A stretch of 64,000 bases of DNA from CAZBXE01 sp964496125. GTDB taxonomy: Bacteria > Chlamydiota > Chlamydiia > Chlamydiales > CAZBXE01. This document shows positions 17,042 to 25,084 of this stretch, piece by piece (positions within the stretch are counted from its first letter, which is position 1; every line of letters starts with the position of its first letter). Location of the stretch: assembly GCA_964496125.1 (NCBI GenBank), contig CAZBXE010000004.1:62001-126000 (forward strand). The letters are read 5' to 3'. Both the position numbers and the translations under genes were made by a program. The notes under the pieces were generated by a model that saw nothing but the letters and a program-made list of their open reading frames with translations, did no database searches and had not been told where the DNA came from.

Positions 17042-18139
17042 ATGGTCCAAACAGCAACAAAGGCTAACATGAGTGTTGATACTCAGGTTGTTTATGGTCT
17101 AAATATATTAAAAGCCTGCCAAAGTGGAAGACTAGAGGAGCTGCGAAAACTTTCTAGAAATGTGTTGTCAGATCTTTATTCTGTGCCAGTTTCCTCTCAA
17201 GCATCTCCAGGTTCTGGAAACTCAGTTGAACGTTATACACCCATGCATTATGGGGTTTGTAATAAACAATGGGTTTGTGTTGCCTATCTTATTAACTTGG
17301 GTGTGCCATTTAATATTAAACCTGAAAAACAACACGGGCCTGGGAAAACAGTAGTAGAGCTTTTGAGTGGTAAGGAGTTTGGTCTGTTTTCTGTGTTGCA
17401 AGAATTGGTGAACTTAGGAGATAGAATTAATTTTGATTATTGGTTTAATTTAATTACAGATCAAAACTTAGTTACAAGAAGAAAGCAAGAGGTGATAGAA
17501 AATCGGAGCTTAAGAGAATCGTTATCGCAAAGATTGCCCGTTGGATCTGCTCATCTAATGATGGCTTGTCTTCTTACTGGTTCTCATGTCTGGCAAGGCA
17601 TGAATAGTGATTACATGAAATGGACCTTAAGTCCTGGTAAGACCATTTTTCCTTTTAGTGAAACTTTGAATTGCATGGAGTTGATTTTCTATTCCGGATA
17701 TCTAGCCAATCGTTGGGATAAGAGATACTATTCGTCAATAGTCTTCAACTTGCATACATCGATTTTACAGCAAAAAGGGTCTCAAAGAGAGACTCCTGAA
17801 TTGGAGGAGCAATTAAGAGTTTTTGGTACAACTTCGATTAATAAGTGTCTGGGATTTTCAGAACAAGAAAATGAATACTATGAAAAGCATTCTTACAATA
17901 AAAATCTAAAAGATTCAGTAATTCATGATAAATCAATAAGTTTCTTTTTTATGCAAGGCCCCAAAAAAGCAATTGAGCATGTGGGTATACTATATCAAGG
18001 GTCTTCAGGAGATCGTTTGATACATATTCACAGTCCATCCATAACTGTTTGTTGTGATAGTGCTGAGGATAAATTTTCAGAATATTTTACTGTTTTTGGA
18101 GTGAAAAAAATTTTTTATGCACCACAGGTTTCTGAGTAA
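17042..18139 (+). CDS. Ankyrin-like plus papain/NlpC-P60-like protein, effector candidate (copy 3)
   Basis: This 365-residue paralogue of the 15715 gene is alignable over its whole length. The ankyrin-like part covers residues 20-110 (ILKACQSGRLEELRKL; YTPMHYGVCNKQWVCVAYLI). The middle contains FNLITDQNLVTRRKQEVIENR. The putative active site is LNCMELIFYSGYLA with Cys211 (the same number as in copy 2), then IEHVGILYQGS with His313 and RLIHIHSPS with His329. The start is ATG 17042, chosen because GGGGAGG sits 6 bases upstream; an upstream in-frame start at 17012 lacks one. No signal peptide. This copy is more A/T-rich than its neighbours. It ends 13 bases before psd, which runs toward it. The function is unproven. 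Confidence 0.75.
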   Translation: MVQTATKANMSVDTQVVYGLNILKACQSGRLEELRKLSRNVLSDLYSVPVSSQASPGSGNSVERYTPMHYGVCNKQWVCVAYLINLGVPFNIKPEKQHGPGKTVVELLSGKEFGLFSVLQELVNLGDRINFDYWFNLITDQNLVTRRKQEVIENRSLRESLSQRLPVGSAHLMMACLLTGSHVWQGMNSDYMKWTLSPGKTIFPFSETLNCMELIFYSGYLANRWDKRYYSSIVFNLHTSILQQKGSQRETPELEEQLRVFGTTSINKCLGFSEQENEYYEKHSYNKNLKDSVIHDKSISFFFMQGPKKAIEHVGILYQGSSGDRLIHIHSPSITVCCDSAEDKFSEYFTVFGVKKIFYAPQVSE

Positions 18140-18152
18140 AGGGAATCAAAAG

Positions 18153-19025
18153 TTAGTTGGGTAGAGTTCCAAGAGCCTCGCCTAGTAGGCAGCGTACTTC
18201 GTATGGATGCCCTAGAAGGTCAGGGGCAAGTGTGATGGCTCCTTTTTCAAAGAGAAGGATGAGCGCAGAGCCCCCAAAAGAAAAGTACCCCTTTTCCTCT
18301 CCCTTTTTGTAAGAGTTGCCAGGAGTAAACGTTTCGTGGATGCTCCCCACAAAAGTGGCTCCCACTTCAATGTATTGTACCCTTCCAAATTGGGGGCTGG
18401 CAAGTTCTGTAATCATGCGTTTGTTTTCAGTGAGAATCCGAAGGTTGTTTTTGAGAGCAAGGGGATTTACCGAGTAGAGAGGGCCATTAATCAGACGAGG
18501 TGTGCTTGGTGTGCAGTCTATTGGAAAATGAAATCTGTGGTAGTCAGAAGGACATAATCTTCCGAGCACAAAAGCCCCAGCCTTGTACTGTTTGGCTAAA
18601 GACGCGCTTGCCAAAAGCTCTTCTAAATCGAGCTTTTTCCCTTTTACAAAGACCGTTTCTGCGCCGTTTGGAGAGAAGTTGTATCTTCCATCGGCAGGAA
18701 TAATAGCCTCTTTGTGGGAAAGCGGGCGACATTCCTCTTTTAGCTTGCGGATGAAGAAATCATTGAAGGAGCGGAAGTTTGCTGCGGGTTCTAAAAATTC
18801 CTTGTCATCCACCTCGTACTTCTGGATGAAGGGAAGAATTTTTCGCCTACTCCAAGGAAGAGATTGGAGGTAACCATAAAATTTTGAGAGAAAGGAAATT
18901 TTTGAAAAAATAGGAACAAAAGGCTTGCCCATTCTACACGTGCCGTAGAGAAAACGCAGAAAGCTTTCACCATACGTCTTTTCTTCTTCTGTTTTGCCTG
19001 TTTTTCTGTTGAGGATGGTGTGCAA
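18153..19025 (-). CDS. psd: Phosphatidylserine decarboxylase proenzyme
   Basis: This enzyme makes phosphatidylethanolamine in the membrane. The 290-residue proenzyme has the N-terminal NRKTGKTEEEKTYGESFLRF and the FFIRKLKEECRPL block. IPADGRY follows, then YHRFHFPIDC with the substrate-site histidines, and the self-cleavage site FGGS near residue 252, whose serine becomes the pyruvoyl group. FGGS rather than LGST is usual in the chlamydial type. The best start is TTG 19025; no ATG is in frame close by. It is divergent from mnmE with 46 bases between. Its 3' end is duplicated as a fossil at 16807-16886. Confidence 0.92.
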   Translation of the reverse strand: MHTILNRKTGKTEEEKTYGESFLRFLYGTCRMGKPFVPIFSKISFLSKFYGYLQSLPWSRRKILPFIQKYEVDDKEFLEPAANFRSFNDFFIRKLKEECRPLSHKEAIIPADGRYNFSPNGAETVFVKGKKLDLEELLASASLAKQYKAGAFVLGRLCPSDYHRFHFPIDCTPSTPRLINGPLYSVNPLALKNNLRILTENKRMITELASPQFGRVQYIEVGATFVGSIHETFTPGNSYKKGEEKGYFSFGGSALILLFEKGAITLAPDLLGHPYEVRCLLGEALGTLPN

Positions 19026-19071
19026 TTTTATGCTCTTTTGTGTAAAATGTTTGCTTGCAAGGCTAAAGGAT

Positions 19072-20436
19072 ATGCACTGTTATTCACAAGAAGAAACTAT
19101 AGCTGCGATCGCAACCCCTCCCGGGGAAGGAGGGGTTGCCGTCATTCGTATTTCAGGAAAGGAGGCGATTGCGATTGCCGCAAAAATCTTTTCGGGAAAG
19201 GTGGCTATGTTTGAAAGCCATAGGGCATATTTTGGCAAGGTTCTCAGTCTAGAGAAAGAAATTCTTGATGAGTGTCTGCTGATGGTCATGCGTGCTCCTC
19301 GCTCCTATACAGGGGAAGATACGGTAGAGATTTTTTGCCATGGGGGCAGGCTTATTACCCGGCGTGTTCTTGACGCAGCTCTTTCTGCTGGTGCACGGCC
19401 AGCAGGTCCTGGAGAGTTTACTCTGCGCGCCTTTATGAATAATAAGATAGACCTTGTACAGGCTGAGGCCGTCCAACAGATTATTGCTGCAAAAAGTGAA
19501 CTTGCTTTAGGCGCCGCCTCTGAACAGCTTTATGGAAATCTTTCTTCAAGGGTCCAGGGGTATCAAGAACGGCTTACGCAAATTATGGCTATCTTTGAGG
19601 CGTGGGTAGATTTCCCTGATGAAGGGCTTGAGTTTGCAAGCTTTTCCGAAGTACAAGCCGATTTGGAAGCGATTTGCAACGAGATGGAAAAGCTTATTGC
19701 CACTTTTCATGAGGGAAAGATGATTCAAGATGGGCTCTATCTTTGCCTTTTAGGAAGCCCAAATGTGGGAAAATCGTCTTTGATGAACGCTCTTCTCAAT
19801 ACCGAGAGGGCTATTGTTTCAGAAACGCCAGGGACAACCCGAGATACACTTGAGGAAGATTTAAAACTGCATGGCCTCCATTTCCGTCTTGTGGATACAG
19901 CAGGGGTACGGAAGACAGAGGAGCACATTGAAAAAGAAGGAATTCGGCGTACGGAGAAGGCTATGGAAAAGGCGGACTTAATCCTTCTTGTGATGGATTC
20001 AGCTCGACCTTTAGATGAGGGCGATAAAGCTCTTTTGGCATCTGTCCCTAAGGAAAAAACTATTCTTGTCTGGAATAAGATAGACCTTCCCTCTTCTGAG
20101 GTCGGTTCCTATTCTTTCCCTTATACAGTTAGAGTTTCTGCCAAACAGCAAAGCGGCCTAGAGGAGCTTAAGGAAGCGATTGCTTCTGTGATTTGGCGTG
20201 GCAAACCTCCTTCTAAAGAAGAGATTGTGATTACAAATGTGCGGCATAAAAACGCCTTAGTACAGGCCGTCTCTTCCTGCAGAAAGGTAATTGTTGGATT
20301 ACAAACAGACCTTTCAGCCGAATTTATCAGTATGGATATGAGAAAGGCTTTGCAAGATCTTGGTAGAATTATTGGTACTGATATTACAGAAGATGTGCTT
20401 TCTGCAATTTTTTCCACTTTTTGCGTTGGGAAATGA
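19072..20436 (+). CDS. mnmE: tRNA modification GTPase MnmE
   Basis: MnmE, with MnmG, adds (carboxymethyl)aminomethyl groups to U34 of certain tRNAs. The 454-residue product starts with the tetrahydrofolate-binding domain (IAAIATPPGEGGVAVIRISG). The inserted GTPase domain carries G1 GSPNVGKSSLMN, DTAG (G3) and NKID (G4). The chain ends in FCVGK, whose cysteine is the family's conserved C-terminal residue. ATG 19072 gives the family's usual N-terminus; earlier in-frame starts overlap psd. The last codon overlaps the nth start (ATGA). Confidence 0.95.
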   Translation: MHCYSQEETIAAIATPPGEGGVAVIRISGKEAIAIAAKIFSGKVAMFESHRAYFGKVLSLEKEILDECLLMVMRAPRSYTGEDTVEIFCHGGRLITRRVLDAALSAGARPAGPGEFTLRAFMNNKIDLVQAEAVQQIIAAKSELALGAASEQLYGNLSSRVQGYQERLTQIMAIFEAWVDFPDEGLEFASFSEVQADLEAICNEMEKLIATFHEGKMIQDGLYLCLLGSPNVGKSSLMNALLNTERAIVSETPGTTRDTLEEDLKLHGLHFRLVDTAGVRKTEEHIEKEGIRRTEKAMEKADLILLVMDSARPLDEGDKALLASVPKEKTILVWNKIDLPSSEVGSYSFPYTVRVSAKQQSGLEELKEAIASVIWRGKPPSKEEIVITNVRHKNALVQAVSSCRKVIVGLQTDLSAEFISMDMRKALQDLGRIIGTDITEDVLSAIFSTFCVGK

Positions 20437-21053
20437 AAAACAAGATCCAGGCGATTTTAGATGAGCTTTATCCAAATCCGCCCATTCCATTAGATCATAG
20501 AGATCCTTTTACCCTTCTGATAGCAACTCTTCTCTCAGCCCAGTGTCAAGATAGAAGGGTGAACATGGTGACAAAAAACCTTTTTGCCAGGGCTTCCACG
20601 CCAGGTGAAATGGCCGCTTTGCCCATAGAAGAGTTAGAGGCGATTATCCGTCCCTGTGGGCTTTATCATACAAAGGCCAAGAATATCCGGGCCCTTTCAA
20701 AGAAATTGCTAGAGGAGTTTCAGGGAAGAGTTCCTAATACATTTGAAGATCTTGAGTCATTACCGGGCGTCGGTCATAAGACTGCATCTGTTGTGATGAT
20801 TCATGCCTTTCGTAGGGAAGCCTTTCCTGTCGATACACACATTCATCGGCTTGCTAAGAGGTGGGGGCTTTCGAAGGGAAAGACGCGAGAGCAAACGGAA
20901 AGGGATTTAAAGCGGGTGTTTGCTAAGAAGGATTGGGAAAAATTGCATCTTCAAATGATTTATTTTGGCAGAGAGTATTGTACGGCTCGTGGGCATGATC
21001 CACAGGTGTGTCCCATTTGCAAGCATTTTTTGTGTTGTTTAGAGGCACCTTAG
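20433..21053 (+). CDS. nth: Endonuclease III (DNA glycosylase/AP lyase)
   Basis: This base-excision repair enzyme removes oxidised pyrimidines. The 206-residue product shows the helix-hairpin-helix LPGVGHKTA with the catalytic lysine, followed by VDTHIHRL with the catalytic aspartate. A C-terminal iron-sulfur cysteine cluster follows. The cluster spacing is unusual: after the first Cys (YCTARGHDPQVC) there are nine residues rather than the common six, then C-x2-C and a final CC. Start ATG 20433 overlaps the mnmE stop by 4 bases. It converges with ruvA, overlapping by 15 bases. Confidence 0.93.
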   Translation: MKNKIQAILDELYPNPPIPLDHRDPFTLLIATLLSAQCQDRRVNMVTKNLFARASTPGEMAALPIEELEAIIRPCGLYHTKAKNIRALSKKLLEEFQGRVPNTFEDLESLPGVGHKTASVVMIHAFRREAFPVDTHIHRLAKRWGLSKGKTREQTERDLKRVFAKKDWEKLHLQMIYFGREYCTARGHDPQVCPICKHFLCCLEAP

Positions 21054-21632
21054 GGATTCAGTGATGAGCCTTGCAACATCTAGATCTTCAGGTTGGCTTT
21101 GCAGGCCTTTTTTGACAGCCTTCTCCGCGTTTGCTTGAGAATAGCCAAGGTGGATGAGCGCCTGCATTGCATCTTCAATCTTCTGTAGTCTTGGATTTTT
21201 TGTTTGGGAATGGGGAAAAGCTGGAGAGAGCTTTGGCACTTTGTCTCGCATCTCAAGGAGCAGGCGCTCCCCTGTTTTCTTTCCAATCCCAGGGATTTTG
21301 CAAAGCGCTTCGATCCTTCCACTGGAGAGCGCCTCTTGAAAATCATGTTGCTCCATGTGGCCTATGATGCTTAAGGCAGTTTTAGGGCCGATCCCTGATA
21401 TCGCAACAAGTGTCTCGAAGAGATTTTTATCTTCTTGAGTGAGAAATCCATAGAGTGTCTGCGAGATATCCCTTACGATAAAAGAGGTGTAGATAAGCAC
21501 CTTTTTTCCCTGTTCAGGTAGGTGCGTAAAAACACGTGGTGGTATGAGGATATGATAGCCAACTCCCCCTGCATCGATGATGACAAAGGAGGGGTGTGCT
21601 GCGGTGAGTGTTCCTTGGATATAGGCGTACAT
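21039..21632 (-). CDS. ruvA: Holliday junction branch-migration protein RuvA
   Basis: RuvA binds four-way junctions and loads the RuvB motor. The 197-residue product has the N-terminal OB domain beginning MYAYIQGTL. Two helix-hairpin-helix motifs follow (VAISGIGPKTAL and LCKIPGIGKKTGERLLLE), and the C-terminal RuvB-binding domain (EDAMQALIHLGYSQANAEKAV). The start overlaps the ruvC stop (TAATG), a common coupled arrangement. ruvB is not in the window. Confidence 0.95.
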   Translation of the reverse strand: MYAYIQGTLTAAHPSFVIIDAGGVGYHILIPPRVFTHLPEQGKKVLIYTSFIVRDISQTLYGFLTQEDKNLFETLVAISGIGPKTALSIIGHMEQHDFQEALSSGRIEALCKIPGIGKKTGERLLLEMRDKVPKLSPAFPHSQTKNPRLQKIEDAMQALIHLGYSQANAEKAVKKGLQSQPEDLDVARLITESLRCL

Positions 21633-22168
21633 TACATCTCCTCTCCGTTTTTGTTTTGTGCATGGCAGATGGCAAGGGCAAGCGCATCGGCAGCATCTTC
21701 TGGAAATACAGAGAGAGAGAGGTTCAGAAGCCTTTGTACCATCCCTTGCACTTGCTGTTTGCTTGCGCTGCCTGTGCCAACAACAGCAAGTTTTGCGCGG
21801 CTTGGCGCGTAGCCGTAGACAGAAAGCCCTTTTTTCTTGGCTGCCAGAAGCGCAGATCCCCGTGCCATTCCAAGCTTGATGGCACTTTGGATATTGTGTT
21901 TCACATACTGTGTTTCAATCGCCATCTCTGTTGGTTTGAACGTATCGATTAGCTCTAAGAGACTGTCAAAAATAATAAGGTAGCGTGTGCTCAAAAGGGC
22001 CTTTGCAGGGGGTTTAATGCTGCCAAAGTCAAGCGCTTCATAGGCATTTCCTTCCCTAGCTAGCACCCCATACCCTGTAATGGTTGTACCCGGGTCAATT
22101 CCAAGGATGATTGTTCTAGTCGAAGAAGTTTTGCTGGTAGTGGCTAGGAGGCTTTTTTTGTGGTTCAA
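21632..22168 (-). CDS. ruvC: Holliday junction resolvase RuvC
   Basis: RuvC cuts Holliday junctions. The acidic active site is visible as IDPG (first Asp), AIETQYV (Glu) and EDAADALALA (last two Asp). The other conserved block is GIDPGTTITGYGVL. The start is uncertain: the only standard codon upstream of the family region is TTG 22168, which gives a 20-residue extra N-terminus and a 53-base overlap with the coiled-coil gene. A rare start closer to IILGIDPG would remove the overlap. Coupled to ruvA by TAATG. Confidence 0.92.
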   Translation of the reverse strand: MNHKKSLLATTSKTSSTRTIILGIDPGTTITGYGVLAREGNAYEALDFGSIKPPAKALLSTRYLIIFDSLLELIDTFKPTEMAIETQYVKHNIQSAIKLGMARGSALLAAKKKGLSVYGYAPSRAKLAVVGTGSASKQQVQGMVQRLLNLSLSVFPEDAADALALAICHAQNKNGEEM

Positions 22169-23957
22169 ATAAATCCTGGGTTTTGAGTAGGGGAGGTTTT
22201 TTCTCTTCGACGGGGTCGCTTTTTGGTTTCTTTGGCTGCGGCTTTTGCTTTAGGACGGTTTTTTCAGCAAGCTTGGAATTTTCCATCACGTGGCCAAGGC
22301 TTGCGAGAACCCCTTCTAGTTCTATGTATTTTTCCTCTCTTTTCTCTAGCTCTTTTAGGTGGAGCTCTTTGTCACGGAGCTCTTCGTATATTTTAAAATA
22401 CTTCTCTTCCCAGAGCCCAATCTGCTTTTCGGAGGTGCGCACTTTTTCTTGCAAAAGGTGCATCTCATGCATTTCGCTTGTTCTTTTTTCTCGTAGCTTG
22501 GCTTCTGCCTCTTCTACCTTTTGCATCTGGATCGTAAGCTTTGCCTTGAGGTCATCGATATGCCCCTTCTGTTCTTCATTTTTTTCAAGAGCAAGAGAGG
22601 TATCTTTGACTTTTTTTGCTAGGTGTTGTTGTGCCATACGTACCTGCTGGTCTTTCTCGTCGACAAGATTTTGCAGGTGGATCAGTTTTTGGCGGATTTC
22701 TTCCTTTTCGCGCAGGCTTAGGGCAAGTTTATCGCTTACTTGGGATTCTGACAGTTCTTTTTCTGCAAGGATTTTTTTAAGAGCGGTGATCTCCTCATCT
22801 TTTCTTTCGATCTTTTTTTTGCCCTCTTCAATCTCCCGCTCTGCAGATTCAGCTTCTTGCTGCGTGGCAAGGAGTTTGGCTCTTTGCTGTGCCTCCCGTT
22901 CGATCAGTTGATCTAGGCTTTGTCGAAGCTCCGCGTAGGTTTCTCTGCTTTTTTCGTTTTCTTCGCACGTCTTGGCAAGTTGAAGATGGAGCTCTTCTGC
23001 TTTGATCTTCCCCTGCTCTTTTTCGGCATTCGCTTCTGTAAAAAGGGTACGTAGGTTCTGTAGCTGTTGTAAGAGAGCGCAGAGCTCTTCTTCAATTTGC
23101 TCTCTTTTTTTCCTTTCGTCTAAGAGAAGATCGGAAGAAGAGTTTTTTTCAGCATCTCTTCTGTGGAGCTGGTCATCTTTTTGAGTAATGGTTTCTTGAG
23201 CGCGAGCAAGCTCTTCTTTTGTTTCGTCGTGGTCGAGAGTTTTTTCTTCTAGCTTTTCACGGAGATATTGAATTCCTTTTTCAAAATGCTCCGCATGCCT
23301 TTTACTCTCTTCTAGCTGAGAGTTTATCACACTGAGCTTTTGGGTAAGCTCTTCGTTTTCTTTTTTAAGACATAGGCACTTGTTTTCAAGCTCGCTGTTT
23401 TGTGTGGTTACAAACTCAAGTCTTGCAAGCTGCTGGCGCGCTTGGATGAGCTCTTGTTCAAGGACGCAAAAGGTTTCTTTTAGAGTAAGATAAGAATCTT
23501 GTAGCCCAGATCTTTTGATGGCTTCATCTGCAAGGAGAGCTCGGCTGTGAAATCCCTCTTCCTCGAGACGGGTGACCCGATCGTGGAGGCGGATAAGCTC
23601 TTGTTTTTTTGTTTCTAATTCTAGGGAAAAATGTTCTTTCTGAAGTCTTGCAAAGTCGTGTGTTTTTTTTTCTTCGAGAAACTTATTTTTAAGGTCTTCC
23701 ACCTCTTCAGAAAGAAATCCCCTATCCTCTTGCCTTAGTTTTTCTTCGGCTAGTTTTTTCTCTAGCATATCGATTTCATGTTCAAGCATTTGGTTCTTAG
23801 CTTTTTCTTCAGAAAGCTCTTTATTGATGCTGCGTGCAATCCAAAGAGGGGCTTGTTGAGACGTGTGGCTGGCGCTCCAATTTTTTTGTTGGCTAAGCAA
23901 GTTTTTAAAGAGATCCTGATTTGAAAGTGGGTCTTTTACGTGCTTGGCCTTCATCAT
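22116..23957 (-). CDS. Long coiled-coil protein
   Basis: This 613-residue, highly charged protein is almost entirely heptad-like Glu/Lys/Leu sequence from about residue 45 to 555, with no signal peptide or membrane segment. Its N-terminus (KHVKDPLSNQDLFKNLLSQQ) and C-terminal tail (QDLFEPQKKPPSHYQQNFFD) are not coiled-coil and may be binding regions; both contain a QDLF. It precedes ruvC, and in Chlamydia an uncharacterised protein also lies beside ruvC (CT503 position), but I cannot confirm homology. It could be a structural or scaffolding protein. Function unknown. Confidence 0.8.
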   Translation of the reverse strand: MMKAKHVKDPLSNQDLFKNLLSQQKNWSASHTSQQAPLWIARSINKELSEEKAKNQMLEHEIDMLEKKLAEEKLRQEDRGFLSEEVEDLKNKFLEEKKTHDFARLQKEHFSLELETKKQELIRLHDRVTRLEEEGFHSRALLADEAIKRSGLQDSYLTLKETFCVLEQELIQARQQLARLEFVTTQNSELENKCLCLKKENEELTQKLSVINSQLEESKRHAEHFEKGIQYLREKLEEKTLDHDETKEELARAQETITQKDDQLHRRDAEKNSSSDLLLDERKKREQIEEELCALLQQLQNLRTLFTEANAEKEQGKIKAEELHLQLAKTCEENEKSRETYAELRQSLDQLIEREAQQRAKLLATQQEAESAEREIEEGKKKIERKDEEITALKKILAEKELSESQVSDKLALSLREKEEIRQKLIHLQNLVDEKDQQVRMAQQHLAKKVKDTSLALEKNEEQKGHIDDLKAKLTIQMQKVEEAEAKLREKRTSEMHEMHLLQEKVRTSEKQIGLWEEKYFKIYEELRDKELHLKELEKREEKYIELEGVLASLGHVMENSKLAEKTVLKQKPQPKKPKSDPVEEKKPPLLKTQDLFEPQKKPPSHYQQNFFD

Positions 23958-24043
23958 CTTACCTGGGTGCGCACCTTTGGGGTTTCCTTTTGCCTTGAAT
24001 AATGCTATCCTACAGCCAAGAAAACCTTTAGATCAAGAGCAAT

Positions 24044-25084
24044 ATGATGAATTCTGTACGAAACATTATTGTCCGAATGCCGAATTGGCTAGGGGATGCT
24101 GTGATGGCAACTGCTGCGTTGCACGACCTCAGAAAGCACTACCCGGAAGCTGATATTACAGTGATGTGTCTTGATAAAATCGCGCCTCTTTTTAAGTATG
24201 ACAAGACTATTACCGAGCTTTTTAAATTCACGCGGCCTAGCGGCTGGCTGAAGCGGGAATCGGACCGTGATATTCTGTTTTCTATAGAAAGAGGAGAGTA
24301 TGATCTAGGGGTGCTCTTTACAAATTCCTTCTCTTCTGCTTTTTGGTTCTGGCGTGCTGGTGTGAAGGAAAGGCTTGGTTATAGGAGGCACTTGCGCAGC
24401 CTACTTTTGACAAAGTCTCTTCCCTACCCCAAAGGGAAAGAACACCAGGTTGAAATCTATAAGATGCTCTTAGGGCCAATTGGCGTGCCACTCTCTTCCT
24501 CTCAGCCTCAGCTCTTTGTTTCAGAAGAAGAGAAAAAAGTAGCAAAAGAGCTTTTAAAACGAGTAGGAGTAACGGAGAAATCGCAACTTATTGGGATCAA
24601 TCCAGGCGCTGCCTTTGGAACTGCAAAATGCTGGTTGCCAGAGAGGTTTAAAGAGCTAACCTTGCGACTGATTCAAGACTCATCTGTGAGAGTGCTTTAT
24701 TTTGGGGATCCTGCAGGAAGATCTCTTGTAGATAGTGTGTGTAGCGATATGCCAGATCAGGTTGTGAACCTTGCTGGCAAAACCTCGCTCCGTGAGCTGA
24801 TGGCTTTGATCCAGGAGTGCAAACTCTTTTTGACAAATGATAGCGGGCCCATGCATATTGCTTCGGCCCTTCATGTTCCTTTGATTGCTCTTTTTGGTTC
24901 CACAAGCGATGTAAAGACTGGCCCCTACAATGGAGGAATCGTACTCCATAAACATGTTGCCTGTTCTCCTTGCTATAAGAGGGTGTGCCCGATCGATTTT
25001 CGCTGCATGAGGGGGATATCTGTCGATGAAGTAGAAGTGCTGATAAAGAAGGTTCTTTCCAAAGGAGAGAGCATTGTTACATAG
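24044..25084 (+). CDS. waaF: Glycosyltransferase family 9, lipopolysaccharide heptosyltransferase-like
   Basis: Heptosyltransferases add heptose to the lipopolysaccharide inner core. The 346-residue product has the N-terminal IIVRMPNWLGDAVMATAAL and GINPGAAFGTAKCWLPERF, the nucleotide-sugar region. The family signature NDSGPMHIASALHVPLIALFGST near residue 266 completes the pattern (abridged: NDSGPMHIASAL...ALFGST). The C-terminal CSPCYKRVCPIDFRCM is also typical of WaaF-type proteins. Whether the sugar is heptose is inferred. ATG 24044 or 24047 could be the start. It overlaps the next gene by 11 bases. Confidence 0.88.
   Translation: MMNSVRNIIVRMPNWLGDAVMATAALHDLRKHYPEADITVMCLDKIAPLFKYDKTITELFKFTRPSGWLKRESDRDILFSIERGEYDLGVLFTNSFSSAFWFWRAGVKERLGYRRHLRSLLLTKSLPYPKGKEHQVEIYKMLLGPIGVPLSSSQPQLFVSEEEKKVAKELLKRVGVTEKSQLIGINPGAAFGTAKCWLPERFKELTLRLIQDSSVRVLYFGDPAGRSLVDSVCSDMPDQVVNLAGKTSLRELMALIQECKLFLTNDSGPMHIASALHVPLIALFGSTSDVKTGPYNGGIVLHKHVACSPCYKRVCPIDFRCMRGISVDEVEVLIKKVLSKGESIVT

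Noticed and set aside
22183..22911. Long plus-strand Ser/Phe-rich frame opposite the coiled-coil gene
   Set aside because: Antisense shadow of a Glu/Lys-rich gene; such strands give long open Ser/Phe frames by composition.
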